DNA of 64,000 nt from Erythrocercus mccallii (lineage: Eukaryota; Chordata; Aves; Passeriformes; Dicruridae): positions 68,683-132,682 of the forward strand of contig VZRG01000875.1 in NCBI GenBank assembly GCA_013397435.1. Direction: 5' to 3'. Positions 39,204 to 50,718 of the stretch are shown here, one piece after another. The notes under the pieces are model-generated. The model searched no databases and had not been told where the DNA came from. It was given only the letters and a program-made list of their open reading frames with translations. A program made the position numbers and the translations under genes. Position 1 is the stretch's first letter. Each line of letters starts with the position of its first letter.

Positions 39204-39907
39204 TGTTATAAATGAAAAATCGCCAATTCGATTTTTAATGAAAAAAAAATAAATTATTTACAAGTATTTACAATTTTGGAAAAATTTTGGAAAATAGAAA
39301 AAAAAATGAGCCAACGAATACTGAGGAGCCGGCCCGGGGTTCGGCTCCTGGTGGCACAGAGTCTGCATCAAAATGACACCCTCCCTGCGTCCACGAGGAT
39401 ATGTGTTCTGCGAGGTGGTTTTACACTGTTTTTCATAGCCTGGGGCTAAGGTGTACAATGGAGAGAATAGGGTTTTCCTGGTGCAGATGAAATCATCTAT
39501 AGCTGGACAATGTGGCTGAGAGCTGGTCTGGGTGTAGGCTGGTTTCAGGCATAATCTGTTTTTTGTTTCATGATTGCTGTACTTGAGGCTGGACAATATT
39601 CTCAATAGCTGACTCCTCATGGCTGATGGCTCAGCCGTTGAGACTAGACTTCTCCTTTGTCCTGCCTGTGGACGGTCGTTAGCGCCTCTCATCCCGGTGA
39701 TTACGTGGAGCTGCCCTGCCGGTTAGTGTGAATGTCTCTTATCAAATGCTGCTGGTGAGCCACACCTAGGCCATCTGCCGCTGCTACTTTGGAATGTGTG
39801 CTTTTCTGAGAAAAACCTGACTTTTTAAAGATACAGTTTCTACACTCTAACAAAAATATATTATAAAATAACATAACATGAATTACACCATAAATTCACC
39901 TATAACA
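39204..39907 (-). mobile_element. Solo LTR, family A
   Basis: A 704-bp LTR with TGTTATAAATG and CACCTATAACA ends. Flanks TCACC (39199-39203) and TCACG (39908-39912) fit a 5-bp duplication with one mismatch. It pairs head to head with the plus-strand copy at 40241-40953. The 144-codon minus-strand frame at 39258-39692 lies wholly inside the LTR and is not a gene. Confidence 0.88.
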
Positions 39908-40240
39908 TCACGTTAAACATAGCTTTGAGGATTTGAGGTGTTGCTGTGCAGTGCTGCTGTCATACCTTTCTGCCAGCCCTGGTGCAGCAAAGGGTCCTCA
40001 GTGCTGACTCCATTAGGCAGCCCCTGAGATCTGCCCAGTGCCCAAAGTGTGGCATTTTGGTTCATGGGGAAGTGTTTCCATGTGCCACCACTTGCACTGT
40101 AGCAGGCAGTTTGTGAGGGTGACGCATTCTGGGGCTACAATAACATGAACAATTGCAACTCTTTTTTTAGGGACAATCTGCTGAGGGCCCAAGGCTCAGC
40201 ACAGTATTGAATTAAAAGTAAGAAGAGCACAGTTGCTTCA
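39908..40240. other. Spacer between inverted LTRs
   Basis: 333 bp of unique sequence between two oppositely oriented family A LTRs. No gene or repeat recognised. CTTCA at 40236-40240 is the left target-site duplication of the right-hand LTR. Confidence 0.6.
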
Positions 40241-40723
40241 TGTTATAAGTGAATTTATGATGTAATTTGTGTTATGTTATTTTATAATATTATTTTGTTA
40301 GATTGTAGAAAATGTATCCTTTAAAAAGTCAGGTTTCTCCCAGAAAAGCTCACATACTATAGCAGCAGCAGCAGATGGCCTAGGCGTGGCTCACCGGCAG
40401 CATTGATAAGAGACATTCACACTAACCGGCAGGGCAGCTCCTCATAATCACCAGGAGGAGAGGCGTTAACGAGCGTCCAGAGGCAGGACAATGGAGAGGC
40501 ACAGCCTCAACGGCTGAGCCATCAGCTACGAGGAGCCAGCTATCGAAATTATTGTCCAACCTCAAGTACAGCAATCATAACGCAAAAAAAACAGACTCTA
40601 CGTGAAACCAGGAACCACCCAGGCTAACTTCCAGCCACATTGTTCAACTACAGATGATTTCATCTGCACCAGGAAAACCTATTCTCTCCATTGTACACCT
40701 TAGCCCCAGGCTATGAAAAACAG

Positions 40724-40729
40724 TATAAG
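40724..40729 (+). promoter_or_regulatory. LTR TATA box
   Basis: TATAAG within AACAGTATAAGACC, at the position equivalent to TATAAA at 17913. One base has changed from the TATAAA seen in the sister copy. Confidence 0.55.
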
Positions 40730-40896
40730 ACCACCTCGCAGAACACATGTCTTCGTGGACGCAGGGAGGGTGTCGTTTTGATGCGGACTCTGTGCCACCA
40801 GGAGCCGAACCCCAGGCTGGCTCCTCGGGATTGGGATTCGTTGGCTCATTTTTTTTTCTATTTTCCAAAATTTTTCCGAAATTGTAAATAATTGTA

Positions 40897-40902
40897 AATA
40901 AA
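40897..40902 (+). promoter_or_regulatory. LTR polyadenylation signal
   Basis: AATAAA lies 170 bases after the TATA box and about 50 bases before the LTR end. A small ATTGTAAATA duplication precedes it. Confidence 0.6.
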
Positions 40903-40953
40903 GTTTTTGATTTTTTTATTAAAATCAAATTGGCAATTTTTTCATCTATAACA

Positions 40954-43606
40954 CTTCAGAAAATGCCTGCCAAATATTGTTTAAAGATTTATATTTTGAC
41001 CATGTGGTTTGCTTATGCAAATCCTTATGAATATATTGAGGATTCTCCATCCACTTTTTCTTTATTTATGTGTCCTACAGATTAAAAAACTAATGATTTT
41101 TTGTTTTCCACTTTGTTTTCTCTGACAAGTTTTGATGTGCTCAGGCATGGGAAAAAACTCTAGTTGAGGAGGGATCAGCCTAAACATCTGCAATGATCCT
41201 GTACTAATTTATTAAAAGCTCTCAATTTCTAATGGAGAACTAGGAGGATGGAGTTGTGGGAATGCAGAGTTCTCTGATTTGTGGTACATTATCATAAACT
41301 GAATGATCTGTGCTTGGGGAATGGGAAAAGCAAAAATTTTAGTTTCACCTTTAATAGAATTTTTCCAAAGTACATCTCATTTTGGGAGAAGAAGAGAATC
41401 ATAGTTAAAGGAAATTCCTTGCCATAAAGTGCAGCATGAACTCTGATTAAGCAAATTGCTTTTCATAAGATCCTTAGCAAAAATACAAGATGAAGGTAAT
41501 GTAGTTAATTTTTCAGGGGAACTTGTGGAGCAGACACATAATGGCTGAATAGATAAACCGTGCTTTGCATGTTGATGGAGACTTCATTGTAAAGATTCCA
41601 GTAAGTCAGTTTTCCAGTGTTGCAGTTAAGGCTTTTCATCAGTCTTGTATTTGCATTACTTGGGTAGTTTCATTTCAGAAATGTATATATCTCAGATAAC
41701 TGATCAGTTTCATTAACTGATCTATATCTGTTTGTGATTCCACGTTCTTTACCTCCCACATGAGTTGTACCTTTCTTGTGCAAATAAGCTGCCTCCACTG
41801 TCTCTGCTTGATCTCTATACTAGAGATGTTTCTAATTAACTTTACTGTGACATGCCAGGAGGATATAGTTACAGAGGTTGACAGGTCCCAGGGTCCTTGG
41901 AGGCAGTGGTGTGTCACTTGATGCATTCCTTGTGCTAACATCTTCTTGGCAAGCTTTCCTAATTATTAAAGCCAACCAGTACCTCTGTGTTTAATATGGA
42001 GAGTGTGGAGTGATAGCATATAAAAGTCAGCAAAGAATGCAGACTTATGAGGATGGAAAGGTTTCAGTGTGTTTGGTCGTTAGAGGAGTTGATGATGCCA
42101 TTATGTCCAACTTCAATATTTTTCTGCATTGTTTTGTTTGGCACCAACAATGCACTTAGGCTTGCTTTTTTTGCTGTTTAAAGTCAGAAATAGGATTGTA
42201 AGATTTCCTGCAATTTTCTCCCTCCAGTAATTAATCAAAGCTTCATTATCCCAGGGAAAGGACTGTGACATTCTTTGTTTCTTGGAAGATTTAGATTGAA
42301 AAGATCATTGACAATCAAACATTAGCATGCAAGTTAATATGGGCCAACTTCTTTGTACAGCAGATTTTAATTGATGAGTGTGCTATGTCATGCACCTCTT
42401 CTCTCTTAAGGTTTTTTCTCAGACTGGGTCAGAGAACGATCAATTTGGGAGTATTTGCATACATATAGGAAATTTCTTGTGCTATATGAGCATGACTGCT
42501 CCTTGATTCTGGGTGAACTTTGCTTTTAAAGGCATCTGGAAGATGTGAACAGTATTGATTAGAAGGATATTGTACCTGGAGATGGCTGGATATCCTGAAA
42601 ATGTCTTCAGCTTGCGGCTTGATATTATCAAACAGAAGTGAAGGTGCATGCGCACTTCATTAATGAAAGATAGGACATGCCTTTCCAATAAAGAAGGGCT
42701 GATTGTTTCTTACACTTGGAAATGAGATTTGCCCATCTAATGAATTAAAGATTGGGGATCTCATTCTCTCAGATCTATCACTTGAGAATAAGAGTAATTA
42801 CTTCCTATTGCTCTTCATGGAATACAGTTATAATTGCCTTAATGTAACAATGTGCATATTAACACTTAATTGTTAATGTCTTCCTAATTTGAGGAAATCA
42901 TCATATCTTCATATTTCATCACTAGAGAACGTTCTTACATTGAAATAGCATTTGGAATCACTGTATATGGGAAGAACTACATATGAGATCTTTTGCTGGA
43001 AAGGTATAATTTACACTTCTTTTTCTCCTTGAAATTTGTTTCTACTGCATTTTGATTAGTCAAACTTTTTTCAGAGGCTAAATTGCACAGACAAAATGGT
43101 GTATTTATGGAAATATATAATGGTGTTCACTGACAGAGAAGGGATGTGACATCTTTGTCTCATATGTGCATTCTCTTTTGTGCTGGAAGACATATTAGTA
43201 AGGATGGAAAAATTACATAGAGGAAAGGTCAAGCTGACAGTTGTGGTCTGCAGTGTTCCCATTCCAGATTACTTGGCTGCACCTTGGTCCTTTGTACCAG
43301 ACTCAAGCTCTTTATGAAAAGAAACAATCCTTAGTGTGTCTTAGACTGTCCACTGAGCACCAACATTTATGCACTGTAGAAAGAAAGATGTATTGTAGAA
43401 AGAAAGAATAGTTACCACAATGGTGTCTTCACTTTATCAAAGCAAATACTTGCATTGAAAGTATTGAAGGATTAGTATCTTCTGTCATTAAAACACTTAA
43501 AAGTAGTAAGACAATATCAATGACCAATAGGATATTTCAAGTGCCATTTTATCTGGTGAGACTGGGCAAAAGAGGAAAATATCTCTAAGTCTAAGCAGAA
43601 GCACAG
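40954..43606. other. Non-coding stretch, nothing recognised
   Basis: Unique sequence with frames below 90 codons. A short direct duplication (GTAGAAAGAAAG twice) lies near 43377-43405. No genes or known repeats were seen. Confidence 0.55.
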
Positions 43607-44224
43607 TGACAGAGGCTCCCGTTCCCAGGGTGCCTCCTAATTGAGGTTTTTACCTCAGAGTCCAGTACCAGGGTTGAAATTAGAGAGTGGAGCTTGCAGC
43701 TTTCGGTCTTGGAAGATGTTTTATTGCTCTTATCTCATCGTGTTGCACCAGGTTTAGCTTGCCTCAAGGCAGAGCTGACAAAGCCCCCGGACAGAGGTAA
43801 CAAGGCTCTTTTAAAGGTTTTTGCACCAATTAACTTGTACAACGTACTATGTTTATATTTCTATACCAATAATCACTACTTATTCTAAACACATAACTTC
43901 TACCCAAATTTCATCCTACCAATCTATCTATGCCACATCCACTGCAGAAAATGGAGAAGAAGAAGAACCTGGGTCACTGCCCAGAATCCTCCATCTTGCC
44001 TTCATCTATCCCTATTCTAAAAAACCCTAAACTACAAGTTTTCACTCTGTGCTAAATTATACTGCTATTTACTGTAGATGCTTGTTGTTCTCACTTCTCT
44101 TGTTATTCTGGGAAGCCTTTCCCATGGACTAAGGTCAAAGGCAGTGCTCTCCTGGAGTCTCAGCTGGGGTCCCTGACCCCCCAGCGCAGCACGAGGAATT
44201 TTCCCTGTGCCCCAGACTCCAACA
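43607..44224 (-). mobile_element. Solo LTR, family C, second copy
   Basis: A 618-bp element related to 33417-34051, sharing the TCCCATGGACTAAGGTCAAA block, an A/C-rich middle and a CTCCAACA right end. CACAG flanks both sides (43602-43606 and 44225-44229). A sixth base does not match, although a 6-bp duplication would be expected for this family. AATAAA on the minus strand is at 43720-43725, with a TTTAAAAG TATA-like box further right. Sense is therefore minus. Left-end similarity to the first copy is weak, so that boundary is the less certain one. Confidence 0.78.
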
Positions 44225-44673
44225 CACAGCAAAGCAACACACATTTAACACTACTGAAGTGTTAGAGAGATGTCCATGAGTATGGCAGTGGAGCAGCATA
44301 TTGCTTATGTTTTTGTGCCAGTTTGTGGACACTGCATTGCTGTTGTTGGGACCAGCTAAGGTGGAAGTTTTGTGCCAAACTAGTACCAAGTACAAATGTG
44401 TGACAGTTCCCTGGTGTTTCCCTCTTCTATTGGCTATTTCAAAGGAAAATCTATCAAAAATAAAATTTGAGTCTTTCTGTCCAGCCTGACAGAGAGCCTT
44501 AGGGAGGTTGGAAAGGTAAGTGGAAAGAAGGACAAGGGGATTTCTTGACTGGAAAAACTCTCCTTCTGCTTCAAGTTGCCTTACCCTATTGGTTCAAGAG
44601 GTTCCTTGAACAGAGTGCCATTCTGTTTTGCGGGTTCTTATTTCCTTTACTAGGAGGTTCTCCTATAACTCTC
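44225..44673. other. Non-coding spacer between two LTRs
   Basis: About 450 bp of unique sequence with only short frames. It ends in CTCTC, the left duplication of the next LTR. Confidence 0.55.
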
Positions 44674-45332
44674 TGTCCTGGTTTAGGGCAAATTTTGGGA
44701 GAAAACCTCTAAAGGAGCCCTCTCTCCCCACCCCCCCCAGGAAGCAAACTTACGTGACCCCTCCCCCCAACCAGTTTGGGAAGGACTTTCTCAGAGAGCA
44801 GTGGGAAAAAAACCTGTTTATTGAGGCAGAGTACTTCCAGCACAATAAATTAAACAATATTAGATGACAAAACGTCCTGCCACTCTGAAGAGATAACAAA
44901 TTCAGAGAGAATAAAAAAGGATCTTTTTCTCACGGAGCCCCTTCGGTGATGGAAGAGTCCTGGGGTCCTGGCGTCTGGAGGGCCCGGTGGCACAGAGGGT
45001 CAGGTGTCTCTCTCTCTCTGGATCGCTCCTCAGTCCAGGACAGGTAGCAGTCCCAAGAAAGAAGCGAAATCCAGGAAATCTCCTCTGCTTTAGTTAACTA
45101 AGGCTCAGATAACCAACCAAAGCAGATCTCTCCCTCTGCCATCTGCCGCGCTGAAGCCCCCAAGGCCAGACTGCCCCAGAGCAGAGGAGAGGAACGTAAA
45201 AAGATAAATTCCTCAAAACAAACCTTGCAGCTTTTTTTTCCCAGATGTTTCAGGAACATTAAAGGTACAATATCCAACACACACAGGCAGACGATTTGGG
45301 GATACAAGGCATCTTAAAGTCACCCCAGGACA
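44674..45332 (-). mobile_element. Solo LTR, family D, 5-bp duplication
   Basis: A 659-bp element with 8-bp inverted ends (TGTCCTGG...CCAGGACA) and a perfect 5-bp duplication, CTCTC (44669-44673 and 45333-45337). AATAAA on the minus strand (44817-44822) is followed by a U5-like end, which suggests minus-strand sense. A convincing TATA box was not identified, so the orientation is less sure than the boundaries. It is more GC-rich than its flanks. No internal viral sequence remains. Confidence 0.85.
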
Positions 45333-48300
45333 CTCTCTGAGATGGGGAAACTGCAAATGAAGCACAGCTTTCCAGGACAGGGCAGAACAAGAAAGAAAAA
45401 GAAAAAGCAGAGAGGGGAAAACCATCACTTGAGTCACTTGCTTCTATTCACTTTATTCCATTGTCAGCTGGAGATTACTTTACATTGTATTGTGAGGATA
45501 TTAAAGTCATATAAAAGAAAGGTTTTGTCTACTAGCTATGTATTCTGTAATGCAGTGCATACTACTATTTAAATTTATTTCAGTGATACCCTTTGGGTCC
45601 ATTTTCACTAAATCACTAAAGCACACCACATCCGTGTTCTGTTTGGTTGGAGTACAAATGGTTAATCTTGGCTTTTAACATATTACTTCAGTTCTTAGAT
45701 CTGTCAGAACTGCTGATTCAATGTTGGTTCCACAAAACCAAAATACCTGTGTGTGCAAAAGGAAGGAGGAGGTGAAGGAGGGCTTTTATTGTAGGACCCC
45801 AGGGAACTCCTTGTAACATAAGAGTGTGATAGTTGAATACTGGACACCTTTGGTACATGAGCTCACTCCTCTAAATAATGTTGACTGGCGTGATTATGAT
45901 TCTGGAATGTCTGTGAAAGGATTACTTCTAGCATGAGCTGAAATCTTACAAAGTAATTTACTGACAAGTAAGAAAGTAGAATTCATTTTCTTCTGTAGTT
46001 CTTGTAATACAACCATTAGTTTGTTTTCTCAAAATCATCTTCTCCCCTCCTTTTCTTAAAAGTTCATGAAGTATATGCCAAAAAACTGTCATTAAAAGCA
46101 CCTTCCCTATCTAAGGAAGATTGTTTAAAATTAAATTTTAGTTTTTTAATTTTTTTTCATCTATGTCTTAATTGTTTAAATCTTTGGTATAATCCCATTT
46201 TATTTAGTTTTTGTTTTGGTTTTTTTTTTATTTGGTTTTTGTTTTCAGCTTTCAGGCTTTGGGAAAAAGCATTTTCAAGAGTTCTCCTACTTAAATAAAT
46301 AAGCATCTGTGTTTTAATGTTCTTTTAAATATCATTCAAGACAGATTTTATGTAGATATATTTGTTCCTTCTAATTTGTGCTAGCTGTGCACCTGACATG
46401 AATATTAGTTTTCTGTTTCAAGGCAAACGCAACTGCAATTCTGCAGAGATCAGAAGAGAAATAGTGAAACACATCCTTCCCATCTAAAAGCCAGGCAAGT
46501 TAAATAATCCCATATCAACAACCTAGCAAACGTTTCTTACAGAATATAGATATGAAAAGCTGCAAATTAGATGCTAACCACATGAAAGATGAAATGAGAA
46601 TTTAAGTAACAAGCACCATAAATTTTTCCAGGTATAGTAGGTGCTTGTCTACTCTGCAGTCTGGAAAAAAAAATCTGTATGTGTAAAACAAGCATTAATT
46701 TCCTTTTCCTCCTAATTTTTTATGATTTGTGCTGTACTGTTGCATCTGATGAAACATTCTCTTCCAACATCCATGCAAATTATAATTTCTGCTCGCTTCA
46801 CAATTGTTCAGGTGATTGTCACAGCAAGTCCTAGAAGAATGTCCTCTCTGTGCCTGTGTGTGTGGGTGTCCTAATGGACAGAAAAGATACATAATCCCTG
46901 CTAAAGAATGTTCAAAGAGAATTATCAGTGCAAACACATTTTGGTTTTCCTTAATACATCTAAGTGAGATGTTGAGTTTTGAGGAGTTTTACTTTGGCTA
47001 TGCTTAGGCTTCTTCAAAGGCCCTGAATACATAGTTATGCACCCTTAAACAGCTGTGTATGATATTCCCCAGTATAGCACGTATAAATGTGGGTGCTCAT
47101 TCATTCATTTTCAACTTCTCTTTCTGGGTCTCAGTTACAATTTTACAGTTTTACAACTGTTATTGTAGTCACAAGATACATTGTATGGTCTGTGCGACTT
47201 TGTTCTGTGGACTATGTAGGAGGCAGGGAGTGTAAAGAGCATGGCTATGCATTCCCTTCCCTGGAATCTGGGAGGACTGTTTTGCCATGACCATGCTCTG
47301 GTTTTTCTCTTCATTCTTTGCTGTCCCCAGGCTGTGAGGCTGATGTGTTTGGACAACATAATTCCTTTAAGTGGAAGTCCCCTTAGAAAAACAGATATAA
47401 AAATTGATCAAAACTACATAATTAAGTGTTGAGTGAATTTTTTCTGAACCTATGATGAATTTACTTAGGAGCAAATTGCAATAAGTGTTTTGATTATCTG
47501 CTTCATATGTTCTCAACTGGAGAGGTCTGAATTCTTTCTGTAGTTACTGTGACATGAGAACAGTCTGGGCTTGGGCAACCAGCTAAACCATGTTGCAGAA
47601 GGAATACATCAATGAACTTTCTTTGCCCAAGTTTTTGTTTTTGATTTTAAATAGCTATCATAAGAGAATCTTAAATCTGTTGCATTTCATTCTCTCTTTT
47701 TAAAGACAAGAAAGAAGCTGAAAAGGTTTGCAAGGAAATAGGAAGCAGGATAGAAAGAAGTACTACTTCCTTTCTGAGTACTTCTTAAGTCAGTGTAAGA
47801 CCATTCTAAACAATAGAAGGAATGCAAACAAAAAAAGGAGTTGTATTTTAAAAAATCATCAGATTCAACAACATTCCTTTGTTTATGACAGGATATATGT
47901 AGTTACCTGGTTATCATGTGAAAATACCATCTGGTGGAAAAAGCAAAAATGTGTATTACAAAATGGTCACTGAAGAAAACATGGGTTAGTTATGTTTGGG
48001 TCACAGGTATAAACCTTTTGGTGCAGTTTTGCCCACAGCTCCATTAACTGACATCAAAGATGGAAAAAAAAAGAGTTTTAAAAATGCTGTGCCTGAGTTA
48101 TGGGGACACAGGTGGCCAGGAAATGCCATTCATCCCTTAAACAAAAGAGCTTGGAATGAGAAACAGTAAACTGTTCTCCAGATGTTTATCTCTTTGATGT
48201 ACTTTTCTTTTGTGTTTGAGACAACTACCTGCCATATACAGCATTTGATTTAATCCCAGGTTCTGCTGAAGGAAGTAATAATTGAGATATTGAAGCAAAT

Positions 48301-50680
48301 TTATTTCAGCTGAGTTTGTTTCAGTTTGGCTGAGGAGATGCAACCTGCAGCAACTTCTCTTTCCAAATTTAGAACAGTTTTGAGCATGGTGGAAACCTGA
48401 ATTGTATCACTCTATTATCTCAGTTAAGAAGTAAAATTACATGCCAGGAAGAGAACGGAAAGCTGCAGCATTTTATTGGCAAAGCTGGGGTCAAAATACT
48501 TTGCAGTAACTTGCTTCAGAGCAAGAGTGCCTCTTATTTGTCTCTCAGTGAAATTGCATGTAATAAATTTCCTCCTGATGCTGTAACAGCAGTAATTGCT
48601 TATACTATATCTGAAAAGCTTTTGATTCTTAAAGTTCTTCAGTGCTCTTAAGTTTTATGTATTGCTTTGAGTAACTTTCTTTTTACAGTTAAATGCTCTC
48701 CAGCTTTGAGGCTTTACTGAAAGTGAACCTTGCATAAGAAAATTACTGTTGTGCTTAGAAGAGGTTTGCCAGATAAACACTTCATTCCCAGATATAAAGG
48801 TTAATAACTGCATCTTTATACCTTTAAAACAGATCATGAGTCCTGCACAATGGTAGCATCTTAAGATTAGAGCCTCTCACTTCCTTTTTCTCTCCATGTT
48901 GCTTCCCTCCCCTTTCCTCAAAAGAAAGGAGAAAATGGGATGGGGAGAGGTTTGTGAATTTATATAAAACTATATAAAGCATATATTCAGCTGTTGTGTG
49001 GGGAAACCTATCCACCTATATCACTTGCAGATCAATTCTGGCGGGAGTTTTCTCAGTATTCTCTAGATCTAGTAATTCCATTGGTTACAGTTCCAATTCG
49101 TATCTATATTACATTCTTACTCTGTCTGCAGCCCTAGTGATTTTATTTCTGAATGCTTTTTTAGAAAACATATTTTTAACTTAATCTATTTCCTTGCCAT
49201 GGAGTGATTTAAGAGGTATTCTATCCATTTGTGAAATTTTTGGCTGGGAATTTTTGGCTTTTGGAATTGTTGAGAGAAAGGTCATACAGTTAAAATCAAC
49301 ATTAAGTCTCAAACATAGAGATAGAGGACCACTCCTTAAGGGAAGCAATTCAATGTTAATATTTCCTTGTATTTGTTAAAGAAAACTGTGTTTTTTTCAG
49401 GCACAGTGTTAGAATTCAGATGTTTGGAATGAACTTCTTAAGTTATATTGGGTTTCTGTTTTCCTTTTCTTGAAGCTGTCATAGCAGAAACAGAAGTTTT
49501 CTGTTGTAAACAGTTTTTCTATTTTGTAAGGTGACCAGAGACTAATCTAAACCTGAAAAAACTAGAGCTTTTTAAAAGCACATGTGAGACTCATCAGAAA
49601 AATCACAACTGAAAGTCTAGCTGCTCAGGTGCCGATTGTTTTTAAAAATTATTTTATTTCTAAATCTGCAGCAGAGAAGCAAGAGATTTTCGAAATCTTG
49701 TTTAAGATAGTGATAGAATTCCCAGTGATATTAATAGAAACAGGTTTCTGTATTAAATTGTTTCTTATGCAGCATTGTGGGTGGCATACTTGGAACAAAG
49801 TTTGCAGTTGAATTTATAGTACTAACACCAACTCTTCAGTGGAGCAGATGTTTTGGGTTTTGTTTATTTCATACATTCTTCAGGGCAAGACTTGATGCTT
49901 CAACCAAAAGCTTGTGAACCTAAAATGCTTCTCTGTCTTGTCAAATAACTGCATGCAGTTAAGATCTTCAGTATGAAGTACAATTACCTTAGTTTCATTG
50001 ATCACCTGATATACCCAAGGTACATTAAGGCAAACTTTTAAAAGAATGTTTTGAAAAATAAATAATTGCAGGAAATAGTTGATCAAGAACTTATGGCATG
50101 TACGACACACTGGAATTTGTGTTGCCTGAAGCAAAAAGATCGTTCTCAATTTCTAGGCTTTTTCCAACCCCTAAGTATTTAGTGAGAAGGTCAGAAATCA
50201 GTTAAATTTTTTATTATACAATATTGCAGGAGCCATTGAATAATTTAGATGGTTATTTAAAGGTATTGCCTGTATTAGATAAATTACTTTTTTTACAAGT
50301 CAGCTAGATTAAATCAGTTATCAGCTTATTGCTGTACTTGTTTAATGTCTGTTGTGCTTCAAATTGATAGTTACTGTTGTCTGCTGCCTAGGAAGGCAGA
50401 CTGGATTCTATTGTCAGTACACTTTTCAGCTGTATGATGAGCAAGGAGTCAGTGTGGGATTGCCCAGATGCGTGCAAAGCCACAAGCAGTTGGCATGGGC
50501 CTGGGGTGTCCCCTCCTCTCTGGGAAGCTCTGAGAGGTGCAGGAGGTGAAGGGGAAAGCAGATCTGGTATTGGAGCTGGCGGGTCACAGTCAAGTCAGTT
50601 ACCTAGTGCCAGACCGTGAACTGCGCATGGCAGTGGGAGATCTGTGCTGGGCTGGAGGGCAGGGAGGCTGATAAGGACCA
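45333..50680. other. Non-coding stretch, nothing recognised
   Basis: Unique AT-rich sequence with one T/G tract at 46207-46246. Frames are at most 89 codons and none has recognisable features. Confidence 0.5.
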
Positions 50681-50718
50681 TTTTCTTCTGGCATGGAGAT
50701 TTTCTTCTGGCATGGAGA
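50681..50718 (+). repeat. Perfect 19-bp tandem duplication
   Basis: TTTTCTTCTGGCATGGAGA occurs twice in immediate succession (50681-50699 and 50700-50718) without mismatch. It looks like a recent slippage or patch duplication. Confidence 0.85.

Larger units (their letters stand above)
40241..40953 (+). mobile_element. Solo LTR, family A, plus-strand copy
   Basis: A 713-bp LTR starting TGTTATAAGTG and ending CATCTATAACA, flanked by a perfect 5-bp duplication, CTTCA (40236-40240 and 40954-40958). It has a TATA box at 40724-40729 and AATAAA at 40897-40902, giving U3, R and U5 in order and fixing the sense strand for the whole family. Frames at 40691-40891 (plus) and 40644-40928 (minus) fall inside the LTR. 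Confidence 0.92.

Noticed and set aside
39258..39692. A 144-codon minus-strand frame
   Set aside because: It lies wholly within a family A LTR and aligns with shorter frames in other copies, so it is repeat sequence and not a host gene.
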